Assembly (NCBI GenBank): GCA_037367405.1
Contig: JAZKJV010006046.1
Span: 62,001-126,000 of the forward strand
Length of the DNA stretch: 64,000 bases
Reading direction: 5' to 3'
Source of the DNA: Ottelia alismoides
Lineage: Eukaryota > Streptophyta > Magnoliopsida > Alismatales > Hydrocharitaceae
Shown here: positions 20,546 to 33,520 of the stretch, one piece after another
How the letters are laid out: the number at the start of each line of letters is the position of its first letter
Numbering within the stretch: the first letter of the stretch is position 1
Position numbers and translations under genes: made by a program
The notes under the pieces: model-generated
What the model saw: the letters and a program-made list of their open reading frames with translations, nothing else
Databases searched by the model: none
Told to the model about the DNA's origin: nothing

Positions 20546-22825
20546 GTGTGCTCGTCAGAAGCCTTAAACAAAACGTCACCTAGCCTCTCCTTCCTCATTC
20601 TACACACATTATCCTCCAAAAATCACCTCCAGCGATCCCTACACGGCCCTCCTTGTCACCAGCGTCCTTCCTTTGTGTATTTCAACTACATACACATCTT
20701 TTCTTCAGTATATTGCTTCATCCTTTCTCTTGTTTTTTGATATCTCATTGCATATCAGTCATGATTGGATAGTTTTAGGTTTTCAAATTGTTGTTATATT
20801 GTATATATCCGAGTAATTTAATATTTTATCTATGCTTAGGATACAACTTGTTTAATATTTTCTTGTTAGATTTGATGATGGTTTCCTAGTTTATATGAAA
20901 TTCATATGCGTCGTAGGTGTATGATGAAATGCTAAAACCAATAATATGATTAATAGTGGATAATAAAATGGAAAAATGAATATCGTTGTCAACATTAAAT
21001 TTGTTAGTATATTTTGTTGAGCTTTAAATAATTTAAAGGATAGGAATATCATGCCATGATAGACTATAAATGAGGTATAACTTATTATTTTGATGTGACA
21101 ATTTGAACGTTGATAACATATAACGCGAATGATATTATGGTTAACTTGGATTACACAACTTAGCCATTTTTGTTTAGTTTAGGCCAAAAATCTTTATTAT
21201 AAGTCTATTTATACAAACAACCATCCTCATATAGAGCGTAGATATGAGAGAGATAGATAGATAGGGAGAGATAGATATAATATGTGGAGCCATGGGCATG
21301 ATGTATGTATGTGGAGATGGGTGTATATATATATATAATGAGGGGGTAATTAGATGGGGGAGTGTATTATTATAATTAAAATAAAATAAATTTCATATGT
21401 ATTATAGAAAGAAGAAAATATAAATCTATTTCAATGTAAACCTCTTGATTTTTTCAGTGAAACTATATTGGAAGGCTAAAAAAGTTAAATATTCATTAAA
21501 AAGGAATTAACTTCCATTATAAAATTATACAATACCACTACTTTTTAAATTGGCTATATGAAACTATTATAGAGACTACAATTTATCATTGAATTACACT
21601 TCAATATTTTTTTAATAAATATGTTATCATTAAAAACAATTTATAGCTCTTTTTCATCGATATAGATTTATATATTATAATGGAAATAATAATAACATTA
21701 CATAACTATAACATTTAAATTGATGGACATTCCTTTAAATCCCAAAGTGTAAAATACTTTAAATATATTTCAATAAATCTAAAAAATATTTAATTTAATT
21801 ATTTCTTTTATTCAAGTAAATGTTATTGTATATTAAAATTTTAAAGAATAATAATAATAAGTTAATTGTATGTGTAAATTGCGTAGATATGAATTTAACT
21901 GTCGGTGTAAATGTGATCAATATAATGGCAAACCAAAGTGTGGTATTTGACAAACACCAATATTTCTAATGTGGCCAAGTGTATCACATTAACTTATAGT
22001 TAGGTTGCTAATAAGGCTAAAACACTAAGAATTTATTATTAAATCGCACAAAATTCACACATAGTGCGCCCCTCCACACAGGGTGATGTTTGGCCCTGCA
22101 CACGGGAAGGCGTGTGCAACACATTCGATGATTTCATCACCTCCAATTGTGTTATATTTTTTTATATTTTGCATAATACTATTGGAATCACTTTGGGATG
22201 AGTTATCATATTCCAATGTTCGTGGATTTTGATGTTTACATGTGGAGAAATCTTTTTTTTGTAGGAATTCTTTCAATAGTGTTCACACTTTATCAGGCAC
22301 TAATTTAGGATCACACTTATCCATATCTGCATCATTAACTAACCAAATATATGTAAATGCCCTATTAACATAAATGAATAAATATTTTAAGATTGTTTTA
22401 TAATTCATTTGTAGAACATACAAATGTACGAGTTAAAGTGATCTTAAAATATTAGATTTATGTTGGCATTCCTTAGTTCGGAGATCCTTGACTAAGGGGG
22501 TCTGTAAGGATTCAAAGTTACTAAAAGGCTACCATTGTCACATATTGTCTATTTCTGATGGAAATTCGACTCCATAACCCCTTCCTCTTATGTATACCAA
22601 ACCAATTATAATTTACTATCAAAATAGTCACTACGGTGATTGTTTTGAAAGTTGATTGTAAATTATTTTTAAGGTATATCGGAGAGGTGCAGGGTTATGA
22701 TGCTGAATTTTCCTTAGAAATAGGGACTCAAGTAATAACATAATTAACACACTTCTCTTCTCATCTCCTAGAAAAAGTATGTTAGGTTTAGGCCAACGAT
22801 GGGTTAGGGTTGAAATTTTCTACTT
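20546..22825 (+). other. Leader and AT-rich stretch of the CACTA element
   Basis: A pyrimidine-rich stretch (20570-20740) looks like a promoter-proximal leader. The remainder to 22825 is AT-rich with no supportable gene. It may include a long 5' intron or nested eroded repeats. A small inverted repeat (gcacacg 22098-22104 and cgtgtgc 22111-22117) is the only other structure I noticed. Confidence 0.35.
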
Positions 22826-22903
22826 ATGTTCTCCGAGATTAAGCCAAAGTCAAACCTTCTCCTCTCATTTGACCATATGAACTATTACATTCAGGTGATA
22901 AAG

Positions 22904-25900
22904 ATGGCTAATAGAGAGTGGATGTGCAAGCTTGTAGTAGATGGACGTGTTATAGATGTCTTTCAAAGAGGTGTTCAAGAATTTGTAGTATTTGCTTATG
23001 TACAAGGTTCTCATGTTGTGGATTCTAATGGTACTATCTTGTGCCAGTATCAAAAGTGTTGTTTAATGAAGAAGAGATCTAAGGATGAAACTCAGTTGCA
23101 TCCTTATAAAAATGGTTGCATGGAAGGATATCAGATATGGTGGAGGCCTGGTGAGAACTTTCGAGGACATGATGAATGAGTCAAAAGAAGTGGACAATGT
23201 TAACCCATTCATAGATATGGTTATGGATGTTGCAGGTCCTGATTTTAACACTTCTTGTCTAGATGATGAGAAACCATATGGAGAATCTGTAGACTTCTAT
23301 GAGTTGTTGAAAAAAGCAGAAGATCTATTGTGGTTGGGTTGTAAGACATGTTCAAAACTCTCCGTAGTTTCATATCTTCTATCGATGGAGATGGAGTATA
23401 ATATGTCTGGTTGTAATTTTGATACCATGCTTAAAATTATCAAGAAAATGTTACCAGAAGATGTTGAATCACCTGGTAATTATTATAAACCAAGAAGATG
23501 ATGTGGAAGATGGATTTAGCAGAAGTTAAAATAGTCTCTTGTATAAATCATCATATTTTTACTACAGTGAACATCAACATTTGACACATTGTCCAGAATG
23601 TGATGAGCCAAGATTTTAAAAATCAAGTAAGAATGGGACAAAAAAATCTCAAGAAAGATTTTACATTATTTCATGTTGATGTCGAGATTAAAATGATTAT
23701 ATTATTGTAAGGAAACGATAAAAATATGACATGGCATGCAGAACATATAGTTGATGACTACATAGAGCATCCATTTGAGTCTGACTGTTGGAAAGTATTG
23801 ATGTTAATATTTACTTCGTTTTCACAAGAAAAAAGGAATTGTGTTATATGTTTATGTACATACAGGTTTAATCCTCATGGAAGAAGTAAATATTACTCTT
23901 GCTGTCTAGTAATGACAACACCATACAATATACCACCATGGTTATGTAATAAGAGACAATTTATATTTCTATCGGTTTCGATGCCAGGACCTACACATCT
24001 GGAAATATACATCGACGTGTATTTACGTCCTCTTATAGATGAGTTGAAAATGCTATGGGTCAATGTAGTGGATACATATGATGCAAATAAAAGCCAAATA
24101 TTTAATGTGAAAGTAGCTCTACTCTGGATTATAAATGACTTCCCAGCATATGAAATTTTATCTGGATGGAGTACGCATGAACGTAAAAGTTGTACATATT
24201 GTATGGAAGGTGCAAAATCATTTTAGCTTCAACATGGTCAGAAACCATGTTTTATTGTCGTAGACATTTTCTTTCAAACAATCATCCCTATAGATGACAC
24301 AAACAAGTATTTAAAAAGAATACCATCGATCTTACCGATCCTCTGATAATTAAGACTGGCGAAACGATATTATCAAGTTTAGAAGAATCGGAAAATTCAA
24401 CCTTGGGTAATGGGGATAAAACGAAATCTCTTCCTGATTTTGGTGACAGTCACAATCGGATTAAGAAGAGTATATTTTGGGAATTACCATATTGGAGTAT
24501 GCTATTGATACAACACAACTTAGATGTTATGCATATAGAGAAAAATATCTTCGATGACATCTTTTATATGGTGAATATAACCAGTCGTACAAAAGATACA
24601 ATAAAATCTCATCGTGATTTAAAAATCATATGCAATTGGTATGAGTTGTATATAAAGGAACATGATAATGGAAGGGTTGAAATTCCTAAAGCGAAGTATA
24701 CATTAGACACAAATCAAGTAAAGTTTGTCTGTAAGTGGACAAGTAAATTGAAGTTTCCATACGGATATGCATCAAATTTCATCAATTTAAAGAAGTTCTC
24801 ATTTAAGGAATGGAGAGTCATGACTGCCATATTTTTATGGAAAGACTGCTACCGTTAGTGTTCAGAGGATTGTTACCTAAAAATATTGTAGATGTTCTAT
24901 CAGATGTCAGCAGATTTTTCTATATTCTGTACTCGTTACGCATACACTCGATGGAGATGGAATATCTTGAGAAAAATATTACTGTGATTATGTGTAATTT
25001 GTAGAAGATACTTCTGCCATCATTTTTTGATTCAATGGAGCATCCGATGATTCCTCTTCCATACGAAGCAAAAGTTGAAGGGTCCGTAAAATATCGATGT
25101 ATCCATTTGAAAAGTATTTCTAATTATTAATTTCTTTTTTTATTCTCTTGATATATGAATAAAAACATATACATATTTTATGTAGGTTCATGTTCTTTTT
25201 GAAAAGAAAGGTCTGAAATAAAAGTAAAGTGAAAGGATCAATAAGTTCGTAGTATATTTACGAGGAAGTCACAACATTCTACGCTAGGTATCTTTCGTCA
25301 ATCCACTCATTAGAAAGTCTACAGAACGTCTATTATCGAAACAAGAGAAAGACGTTGCAGAGCTATACGTAATTAGGAAATTATGAGGAAATAACACATA
25401 TGTTGAGTACATCTCTGTATTACTTTATATTTAGATATGTAAATTCCTTTCCACTTATTTCTAATATTTCTTATACTTATTTTTGGGAATTTAGAAGGAA
25501 AATTGTCGAAGAAACTCCTATATATCCAGATGATGAAGTTGTGAGCATCTATAGGAATCAATTTTCGGAATGGTTTAAGAAATAAATAAAAAAATTGGAT
25601 GGTGGTGATTATCATACACAATTATTAAAATATTTCGGAGAAGGTCCGGTTTATAAGGTTCGATCTTATAACTCTTATTGTAGTAATGGTTATCGATTTC
25701 ATACCTTTAATTCTGGTAGATATTTAACAACTCAGAATCACTAAGTGATGGTTCACGGATCTTGTTATGAGGAAGATCATTTGGATTACTATGGAATATT
25801 GAAGGAGATACTGGAAGTAGAATATAGTATTCTAGGCTTTAATAAAGTAGTTCTCTTTCTGTGTGACTGGTACATCTCGATGGAGGCGTAGTAATCGATA

Positions 25901-26298
25901 AGAGAAATAACATTATCGATGTGATACCAAAAAATTTTATACATTGATTTAAACACTTCGTTCTAGCTTCTCAAGTGGACCAAATATTTTATCTCCTACA
26001 GATGTCAAAGAAGAGAAAGAGCATCGAATTTTTTATTGTTGTGAAGATAAATTATGGAGGTTATATTTCTTATGACTACACTCATCTTGAATATGTTATA
26101 GATGAAGCCTTTACACTGACTCATGATCGAATAAATGTAGCAGAAGAAGTCTTAATCTTTGAATCGATTCGATTAGTGGATAATGAGGTGTTATGTATTG
26201 ACCTACAAGATGATGTAGACTCCATAAATGATGATTCAGATAACTCAAAAATCAATGAAATACACTTTATTTCACATGAATCACATGACAGAGATTAA
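22904..26298 (+). pseudogene. CACTA TNP2-type transposase, multiply broken
   Basis: This gene would encode the transposase that cuts the CACTA ends. ATG at 22904 begins the transposase-associated N-terminal domain (MANREWMCKLV ... HPYKNGCMEGYQIWWRPGE, to about 23155). A frameshift follows, then DFYELLKKAEDLLWLGC and MSGCNFDTMLKIIKKMLP (23180-23500). The Transposase_21 core is readable as FNPHGRSKYYS, PPWLCNKRQF, DVYLRPLIDELKMLW and NDFPAYEILSGWSTH (23726-24226). LDVMHIEKNIFDDI follows (24400-24858), then a DUF4218-like part (MERLLPLVFRGLLPKNI, 24810-25300) and a DUF4216-like part (HGSCYEEDHLDYYGILKEI, about 25750-25870). It ends at TAA 26298. Several frameshifts and stops interrupt it. Confidence 0.85.
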
Positions 26299-26386
26299 CT
26301 GTAAGTTTTAGTAAAATGTTCTACTCGAATCAATAAAAATATTCATTAATAACTTTGTAATTAACTATTACATCATCATTACAATC

Positions 26387-26487
26387 ATGGTAGGTTTTGG
26401 ACGTGGTAGCTCTCATTGATCTCAACGATCCACTCGTCCATCCTCGTTAGATTCACCTTCTTCTAATAGGAAGCCAACCACACCTGT
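26387..26487 (+). pseudogene. CACTA second gene, first exon start, cut by copia B
   Basis: ATG at 26387 opens MVGFGRGSSH, then a stop, then a Ser/Pro/Arg-rich segment (RSTRPSSLDSPSSNRKP). Second genes of plant CACTA elements often begin with such a low-complexity segment. Copia element B is inserted at codon-level position 26487; the gene resumes at 37098. Confidence 0.55.
26483..26487. repeat. Target-site duplication of copia B, left copy
   Basis: CCTGT, compared with CCTAT at 37098-37102: four of five bases identical, one G-to-A change. Confidence 0.65.
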
Positions 26488-27790
26488 TGTTGGACATGCG
26501 AGCCCACGGTGAGCCATTATGCACTAAATGTTATTGCGAATATCATTCCCTGATCTGAAATGAAGAATAAATAATTTGCATAATAGGTCCATTAGTACAA
26601 TTAGGGTTAAGTACCATGGCCATCTTGATGATCATACAGCTGTTGATTCAAGTATTGAATCATAGAGGCAGGTGCTTGGATGAATATCTAAAGAGTTAGA
26701 TTAAGGACTCATCGAGCACCATCAAATGATTATTAAGAGATGATCTCCAGCCTGAGAAGGAGATGACAATCCTTTCTCTAAAGGCTGATATCTATTTGAC
26801 GTCTTGATGCAGGTCCTCTGCATAGGAATAGAGATTCAGAGGTGTTAGATAAGTTAGGTCAAAGAGTTGACTTAACGAGATCGAGATAATCAAAGTCCTA
26901 TATTGTATGCTGTCATGCTATAGGCACGCATCCTCTGATCGGAGACAGATGTGTTACTATATATCTGAGTATGTACATTTGGTAGACCAATAGGTTGATG
27001 ACCTAATCAAGGTATATACACCGGCGTGCTGGTGCGCATGCAGGGATATATGAGTAATACGATCTCTCAAAAGGATCATACAGGTTCAATTACTAAATCG
27101 GAAGACATGAGCTCACTCATGAGATATTGGGAAGAATCAAATTCCGTGCACGGTCGTCTCGTTTTGGAAGATTGACTGAATTTGTAGGTTTGATATATAC
27201 TTTTAGAAAGAATATGATCAAGACCTAGGTATGATATTTGCTTTTGGTAGGTATGATATATGCTTTTGGAAAGTATATGATCTATACCGACTCCCAATGA
27301 TCGAATGAGAAACTTAATGATAGAACTCTGAAGTAGACAGTGTAAAATTTATCTTATACTTCAAGTTTATTCTGAGTCTTCCAGTATGCAGGATGTACAT
27401 GTATTGGGAATACCTGAGGGTGATGTGATCATAAATGATTGTATAACCTTGATGCTTCCATTCCTAGGGAGTGATGAAACGGGTCTGGATTTTAGTGACT
27501 CCTCTCAGTTGAGAAGTAATCTAATCTTAGTCCAAATGTTGGACATTGATCTGAACGTGATTCAGATGCAATGAGAAGATTAGATTTGCGGTTTTGATTT
27601 AATCAAGTATCTATGGGAGGCCCGAGATCTGGATTTGAGATGCGATCTCAATATCCAAGTCACTATACGTGGAACAATACAATCGCCCTGTCCGTATCTC
27701 CAAGTATTCGCGGAGAAAGCGCATTATCCTTGAAAGAGTTCATGGATAATTCTATTGTTGATATATGTATCCAAGCATTGAGAAAATAGG

Positions 27791-28162
27791 TAATTAAATG
27801 TGATTTAATTATCATGAATAATATGAATTTAATTCATATTATAAGGAGATTTATCTTAGATAATTAAATGATATTTGATTATCAAAGACGTGAATAATGT
27901 GAATGTTATTCATATTATTTGGGCAAAAGAGAAAAAGAGATCCAAGATGATTAAATATGATTTAATTATCATGGATATGAATAATGTGGATAGCAATATC
28001 CAGTTATTCATAATATATTATAAATGTGATTTATAATGTATTAGAGAGAGCTAATTATAATTTATATTTGTTGATTAATTGTTAATGTGTATTGGATACA
28101 CATTATGTAATTAATTGAAAATGTAAATTATATTTTGTTTTGGGTTGTGAATGTGATTCACA
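27791..28162. repeat. Run of short inverted repeats in copia B 5' LTR
   Basis: A series of at least eight near-adjacent inverted repeats, most with a 3-base loop GTG, ATG or TTA. Examples: taattaaat (27791-27799) with atttaatta (27803-27811); taatatgaat (27819-27828) with attcatatta (27832-27841). Further arms are ttataaat with atttataa (near 28020), aatgtgta with tacacatt (near 28090), and ttgtgaat with attcacaa (near 28150). Most share the core AATGTGATT. The same run occurs in the 3' LTR and, diverged, in LTR C. Confidence 0.75.
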
Positions 28163-28606
28163 ATTTTCTAATGGCAAGATTGCAATATTCTAAAATTTAA
28201 TTATGAATTATTTTTGAAGAATAAATCACAACAAAAGTTGTTGAATTAAATAATGGAGAATTTCATGGAGATATGCAATCTCATGAGATTTCATGACATT
28301 GCCCCACTTGGAAATAAGTGGTCGACCACTATATTCCAATGGGATTGAGATCTGCATGGAATTTGTCTCCTTATTTGATTGGTTTAATTTTTGAATTGAT
28401 GTATATTTGATTTATCAAATATATTTGATTTAAATTAAATCACAAGTTGTTGGCTTTTACTAACAACAATCCTGACCATTGGATTAGACATAAATCAATC
28501 TCATCCATTGATTTTATATATCCCATGAATTGAGATCCATGGATCCCAAACCCAATAAATAGAGAGGCATACCATGCTCTCTTGGTAGACATGCTATTGG
28601 AGCACA

Positions 28607-28628
28607 TCTCTCTCTCTCTCTCTCTCTC
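28607..28628 (+). repeat. CT microsatellite in copia B 5' LTR
   Basis: (TC)11, 45 bp after the TATA region; present also in the 3' LTR at 36571-36590. Pyrimidine tracts near the start site are common in plant promoters. Confidence 0.8.
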
Positions 28629-29138
28629 CACACGTCTACTCTCTCTCCCTCTCATATGGCCGTCCACCATGGATGCTCTAGAGGGAGTCTACATCACTGC
28701 AGCGTCGTCGTTATGTTGCCCGATCGTTTGCTCATAGATCTCCGTCTCCTTCGATGCGCCTCACTCGTGAAGAAGACGTCGGATCTTGTGTGTCGAGATC
28801 AGGAGATCCGCCGCTTGGATCATCAACATGGATTGCGAGAAGTACGCGATTCATCCCCACGCTCGCAAGCGTCTCCTCCGTCGGATCGGACTTGAGACAG
28901 GAGTTCTCTTCGTTTAGAGACTCGATCTCAACCACGCTTCAAGTGGTAATCCTATTACTTGTTTGTAGTTTTGACAAAATGATCTGAGAAGTGTTCTTGG
29001 AACATGTGGTTTCGTCGCATGAAAATTTTTTAAAATCAACTGCATCGAGCAACTAGTGCGACTAGTCGCTCCTTGTCGTATTCGATACGACCCTCACGCT
29101 TCCATGATGCGCTTGAGGATCTAATCATATCCTTCAAG

Positions 29139-29149
29139 TGGTATCAGAG
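29139..29149 (+). other. Primer binding site of copia B, tRNA-iMet type
   Basis: TGGTATCAGAG starts 2 bases after the 5' LTR and is complementary to the 3' end of plant initiator methionine tRNA, the usual copia primer. Confidence 0.85.
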
Positions 29150-32100
29150 ACTTAGGTCGAAGGTTTTGGATACGATCCATAAAAACCGAAGGCGACTTGG
29201 GTTCGTTAGGGTTGCGAAAGTTTTATCACATTTCATTTTCGCATCTCTGTTTAATGTAATTTTCGGCCCTGTTTAAATTGTTTAAACAAGAAAATAGATA
29301 TTTTGTTCCCCATTAAATAAGGAAACCATAGGATCTGAGTTTACGTAATTTGGATTCCGTTTGCTCAAGATATGGTTGTTTTAATGAACATGTATTCACT
29401 ATTGCGGGAACTGCGAATCTTAACATGATTAATGAGTTAATTACTGTTTTGATATGCCTCGAAATGCGTGAAATATCACTTAGATTCTATCTTAAATAAA
29501 ATTAGCAATCTTTGAAAATTTATTTTGTCTAATTTGGAGTTAAATTGATCGAGATATGTTAATTTTAGTAAGTAGGAGTCACTGCTGAAATTATAGTCCT
29601 AATCATGAACCATGTGATTGTCAATTAGTGAAATTAATTGTTACTTTCATGAAATAATTATGGAAAATATTTGAGAAATATTTAATCATGATTATTTTCT
29701 TAATTGACATGGCCTTAACCAATAAATTGATTAGATTTGATCTAGATCATAATTGGAAACACAATCATCAAACTCCTTGCTTGAATAGGATTGGGAATTT
29801 GTCTAGCAAATTTTCTTATAATAAAAAATGTTTTGATTATTACTATATGGAATAATTTCAGTTGAAGAATCGATGATCATCTCAAGTACAACGTGATTGA
29901 CTTGACATTATTTTTTCCCGAAGCGGATATGGTGTCTAGTCGGTGATCGCTGGGGTAGCGGGTTGCACCGGATGCGGTCCGTCCCACTCCCGTCGGTACT
30001 GGCCATGACAACTGGTAGGGAACGAATGATGCCTGAGAGATCATAATGTCTTTTTATAATTATGAAAATTCGAATTAATACGTATTTAGATAATACCATA
30101 TATTCAAGTAAAAACAAGTTTGTTGATTAAATTGGATTGAAAATTAATTTACTATGATTAAGTTAATTATATCCAATTAAGAACACTCTATTATGAATAG
30201 AGTTGTTATTTTCCTTGGAAGAATTAATCGTAATGAATATGATTCATAATGATTAATTAGAATTTGAATATGATATGGAGGATCACATAAGTGACATCCA
30301 TGGTCTCCCGTTAAGGCGAAGGGTTCCGTCGCCAGATATTGTATGTAGGAGACACATGTCCGAAGTGATAGCTCCTGCATACGATCCATTTGGATCGGGC
30401 TCGTCGCTTCTCGAAAGAGTAAGGACGTATGTGTAGTGACCGCAATATCGGGTCCTCATATTATTGGGGTGATTTTGGAATGTGCATAGCGAGTTGTATT
30501 CCTGTTGACGGTTGGTTCAATTAATGTCGGGTCAACATCACCTTAGGGGTCGTGGGACCGAGTGTTAAAGACCGAATTGGGAGATGCAAGTTGGACTTGC
30601 AAGGCGGAATGTGTTCCCGCTTCTTTTTATCCGAGTTACATGTTCTCATATTATTGACATGTAACAAAGATAAGGAAGGAGATCCCAGATCTTGCTTGAG
30701 ATATAATGGTAAGTATATATCTTACATTGAAAGTGATTAAGGGAATGAACTTTCATTGTTGACATGGCAAGACAACTTTGATATAAAATTCCTAAATCAA
30801 AGTAAATTATATCTTTATATATGTTTATACAAATTTTTTTATTTCAGATAATCCTTCTTTAATCCCACTCAATGTTATACTCAATAATAACTAGTAGAAT
30901 ATCATGGATTGAACCCATGATCCAGATATTGTACTTGCAATTGGACACATAATGTATGTGGTTGCAATGTGCAAGTTTCCTCATGATAATGAGGAATGAT
31001 AATTAAATAGACAATAGGATTAAAACCCTAGGGTTTGTATGTTTCTATAAGTCTTTATCTCATCGAATGTACTTTTGAAGTGACATGTCGATAATGATCG
31101 TAATTATCAAATAATCCTTATGAAATCTATGAAGATGTTATGACATACATATGTGCTCTCGACATATAATCATGAATGGCATGGTTCTCTACATTATGCA
31201 GAATGGTGGCTCTATAGGAGATGATGTATTCAAATTATTTGAGTACCTACCTGAACCTAAGTTTTAAGAGTTTGAATGGATGTAGATACGATGAGTGTCA
31301 TCATTCTACTATCTATACTCTAGTCATTCATGAAGCTTCATAATATTCATATTGTATGAATTGAATGAAGCATCTATAAATGTTGAAATACTCTTATATT
31401 GAAATTTTCTGATTTTAACATAAGAGATCCTTTGTCTCGAGCAATGGTTGCTTATAGATAAAGAGAGAGCAGTGGAAGCATGGGTTGGACCCAAGTAAGA
31501 AGTATATTCAAAGAGTTGACTGTACTTCTGTGACATCCATGTGACATCCAAAGAGTTGGATGAATGCCAATACTGCAATAAGTTGATGTGTTGAGAGTAT
31601 GACAATCAAATCTATCTAGAATCCTTAGAGAAGGAATCGGAAAGTACATCAGAATAATCTACATATAATCATTGAAATTGACTTACTTATTTGATAAAAT
31701 AAAGTCTAATAATTGCATCTCAATATTCTAATGACACTTGCAGTTGGTTGCATCTGTATTAAATTTTAGAAATTTGATCTTAAGATTTAAGGGTCATCCA
31801 TGTTGGAAGTAATGCAATTGTTGCAACAATTTTCATTGGATCATTAGACTTCATATTTTCAGGGGAGCCCTTAGTCTTAGAGAATGTCTTTGTGACCCAG
31901 ATATTAGAATACACTCTTTGTTTATTTCTAAATGTTGGAAATAAACACGAATTCTGGAATAAACCTATCATAGAGTGTTATGATGGATATACTTCAGATA
32001 GTAATCTAACATCTAGTGGACTCCACTAAATTAGAAAATTAATGAATGGTTCATTAAGATTTCTAATACTGAAAACTAAACCTTTAAAGATCAATAGAAG

Positions 32101-32280
32101 GATATAGATCATTTGAAAATGATCTGGCATCATGTTTTGGACATATGTCTATTGATGAGATCAATGGACTAGTAAGAGATGAAACTTTAGAATGTCTAAA
32201 ATTTCAAAACTTACATACTTATGAATATTGTATTCGAAGTAAAAATGTCCAATGCACCTTTCTTTTGGAATGGTGTAAGA
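29150..32280 (+). other. Copia B leader and unrecognisable gag region
   Basis: A leader of about 1.7 kb with GC-richer islands (29930-30020 and 30300-30660), then AT-rich sequence where gag should be. I cannot read a convincing gag or zinc knuckle in any frame. Confidence 0.45.
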
Positions 32281-32480
32281 TGTTAAGGTATTCAAGATCT
32301 CATACATATTGACGTATGTGAATCATCTATATCAGAATAAACATTATGGATATATGATATCTATTAATGATTATTTGTGACAAGAGATTTCTTCTCTTCA
32401 CTTAGAAAACTTTGAAATGTTCAAAGATTTCACAATTTTGGTTTAGAACCAAAGTTTGAAGGAAGATGAAATGAATTTGA
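32281..32480 (+). pseudogene. Copia B integrase remnant
   Basis: A stretch reading LIHIDVCES followed by a broken YDIY/LFVTRDF resembles the start of the copia integrase core (first catalytic Asp in the HSDVCGP-type motif, then the FITFIDDYSR block). Stops and frameshifts occur throughout. It is recognisable only because it precedes a clear RT remnant in the right order. Confidence 0.4.
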
Positions 32481-33172
32481 TCTAACCAAGGTAGCTTGTA
32501 CCTATTAGATGAATTCAAGGAATACCTTATGGAGATGTGAATATCATTCCTATCTCAATCCTCCTAATGAACCTTAACTCAATAGAGTTGTAGGGAGATA
32601 CAATTGATCATGTATGACATGATTTGATCAATGATTAATCTTAGCATAATTATCTATTAGTTTCCAGGTTAGTATATATATATATATGGTAGAGACTAAA
32701 TTATATATATCCTTAGTAAGGTTCCATGTGATTAAGCTGGAATCTGGCACTAGAGAGTGCTACTTCATTAGGAAAATAAAGGATGGTATGAGATACCTAC
32801 TTTATGACCTTGAGATTATTAATAGATCTCATCTCTGAGAATGTGATTCTTAGAGGATGACTCTCTTGAGAATCAAGATGAAAATGAAGTAAAGGAACTC
32901 ATTTAATCTTGAGAAGATAATGAGGCTCTTGAAATCGAAAACTAAATAGAAAATTAAAGATGAAACATTAATACCTCTTCAAATAAGTTTGAGGATGGAT
33001 TCCATGTGTCAGCTGAATCTGACAATGATCTAACTTCATGTGATGATACTTCTGAAGATCATATCATGGAAAGATGGATGTTAGCAATAAAAGTCTAATG
33101 TAAACTTCATATACAAGTGTTGTATATAGACCCTAGAGGATCCAACTATATGGGTAAGACCCATTATGGTGT

Positions 33173-33520
33173 AAATGGATCTTCAAGAGAAAGAGGGAAC
33201 CTGATGAGAAGGTAGAGACCTTCAAAGAACGGTTCGTAGCCATGAGCTACACACGAAGAGAAGACATCGCTTGCGACGAGACTTGATCTCCAGTGACCTT
33301 GCTTTAACCCATCAGAATATTGCTAACTATAGCTACACAACTTGACTATGACATCTTCATGATGTGAGTCAAGATTGCATTCCTCTATGAATACCTCTAT
33401 GAGGATATTCATATAAAGTAGCCCCAGGGCTTCATGGTTGAGGAAAGCAAGGTGCGCAAGCTAAAGAACTCCATATTTGGACTTAAATAATCTTCTTAGA
33501 TAATCTTCTTGTAGTTGGAA
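33173..33520 (+). pseudogene. Copia B reverse transcriptase remnant
   Basis: KWIFKRKREPDEKVETFKER, then FVAMSYTRREDIACDET, LDYDIFMM and VKIAFLYEYLYEDIHIK match the conserved copia RT fingers and the region of the first catalytic Asp. FMVEESKVRKLKNSIFGLK follows. The Asp of the DVKTAFL-type motif is lost: a stop codon sits just before VKIAFL. Stops interrupt every 15-30 codons. The YVDD box is not recognisable. Confidence 0.75.

Larger units (their letters stand above)
20254..26487 (+). mobile_element. CACTA (En/Spm) DNA transposon, left part
   Basis: Begins CACTACAAAAAAAGC at 20254, the diagnostic CACTA terminal repeat, followed by a subterminal region rich in short GAGCAC/GTGCTC repeats. 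A leader and long AT-rich stretch (20546-22825) precede a decayed TNP2-type transposase gene (22904-26298), then the start of a second gene (26387). Copia element B interrupts the transposon at 26488 and the transposon resumes at 37098. The 3' terminal repeat is not in the window. Confidence 0.85.
26488..29136 (+). repeat. Copia B 5' LTR (2.65 kb)
   Basis: Direct repeat of 34473-37097. Contents: long U3 with the inverted-repeat run (27791-28162), a TATA region reading AATAAATAG (28554-28562) where the 3' LTR has TATAAATAG, a CT tract (28607-28628) and a GC-richer transcribed part to 29136. Confidence 0.9.

Noticed and set aside
20546..20740. Possible small host gene after the CACTA end
   Set aside because: Pyrimidine-rich leader-like sequence; 64 codons with no recognisable domain, better explained as promoter and leader of the transposon.
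22826..22903. Upstream ATG at 22826 as the start of the CACTA transposase
   Set aside because: The transposase-associated domain begins at the ATG at 22904 (MANREW); the 26 upstream codons show no family similarity that I recognise.
27386..27574. 62-codon frame in U3 of copia B
   Set aside because: Interrupted in the 3' LTR copy and in LTR C; lies in LTR sequence.
28656..28895. 79-codon open frame downstream of the copia B promoter, also present in the 3' LTR (36546-36857)
   Set aside because: Similarity between the two LTRs is expected from their common origin. LTR C does not keep the frame, so there is no independent support for coding.
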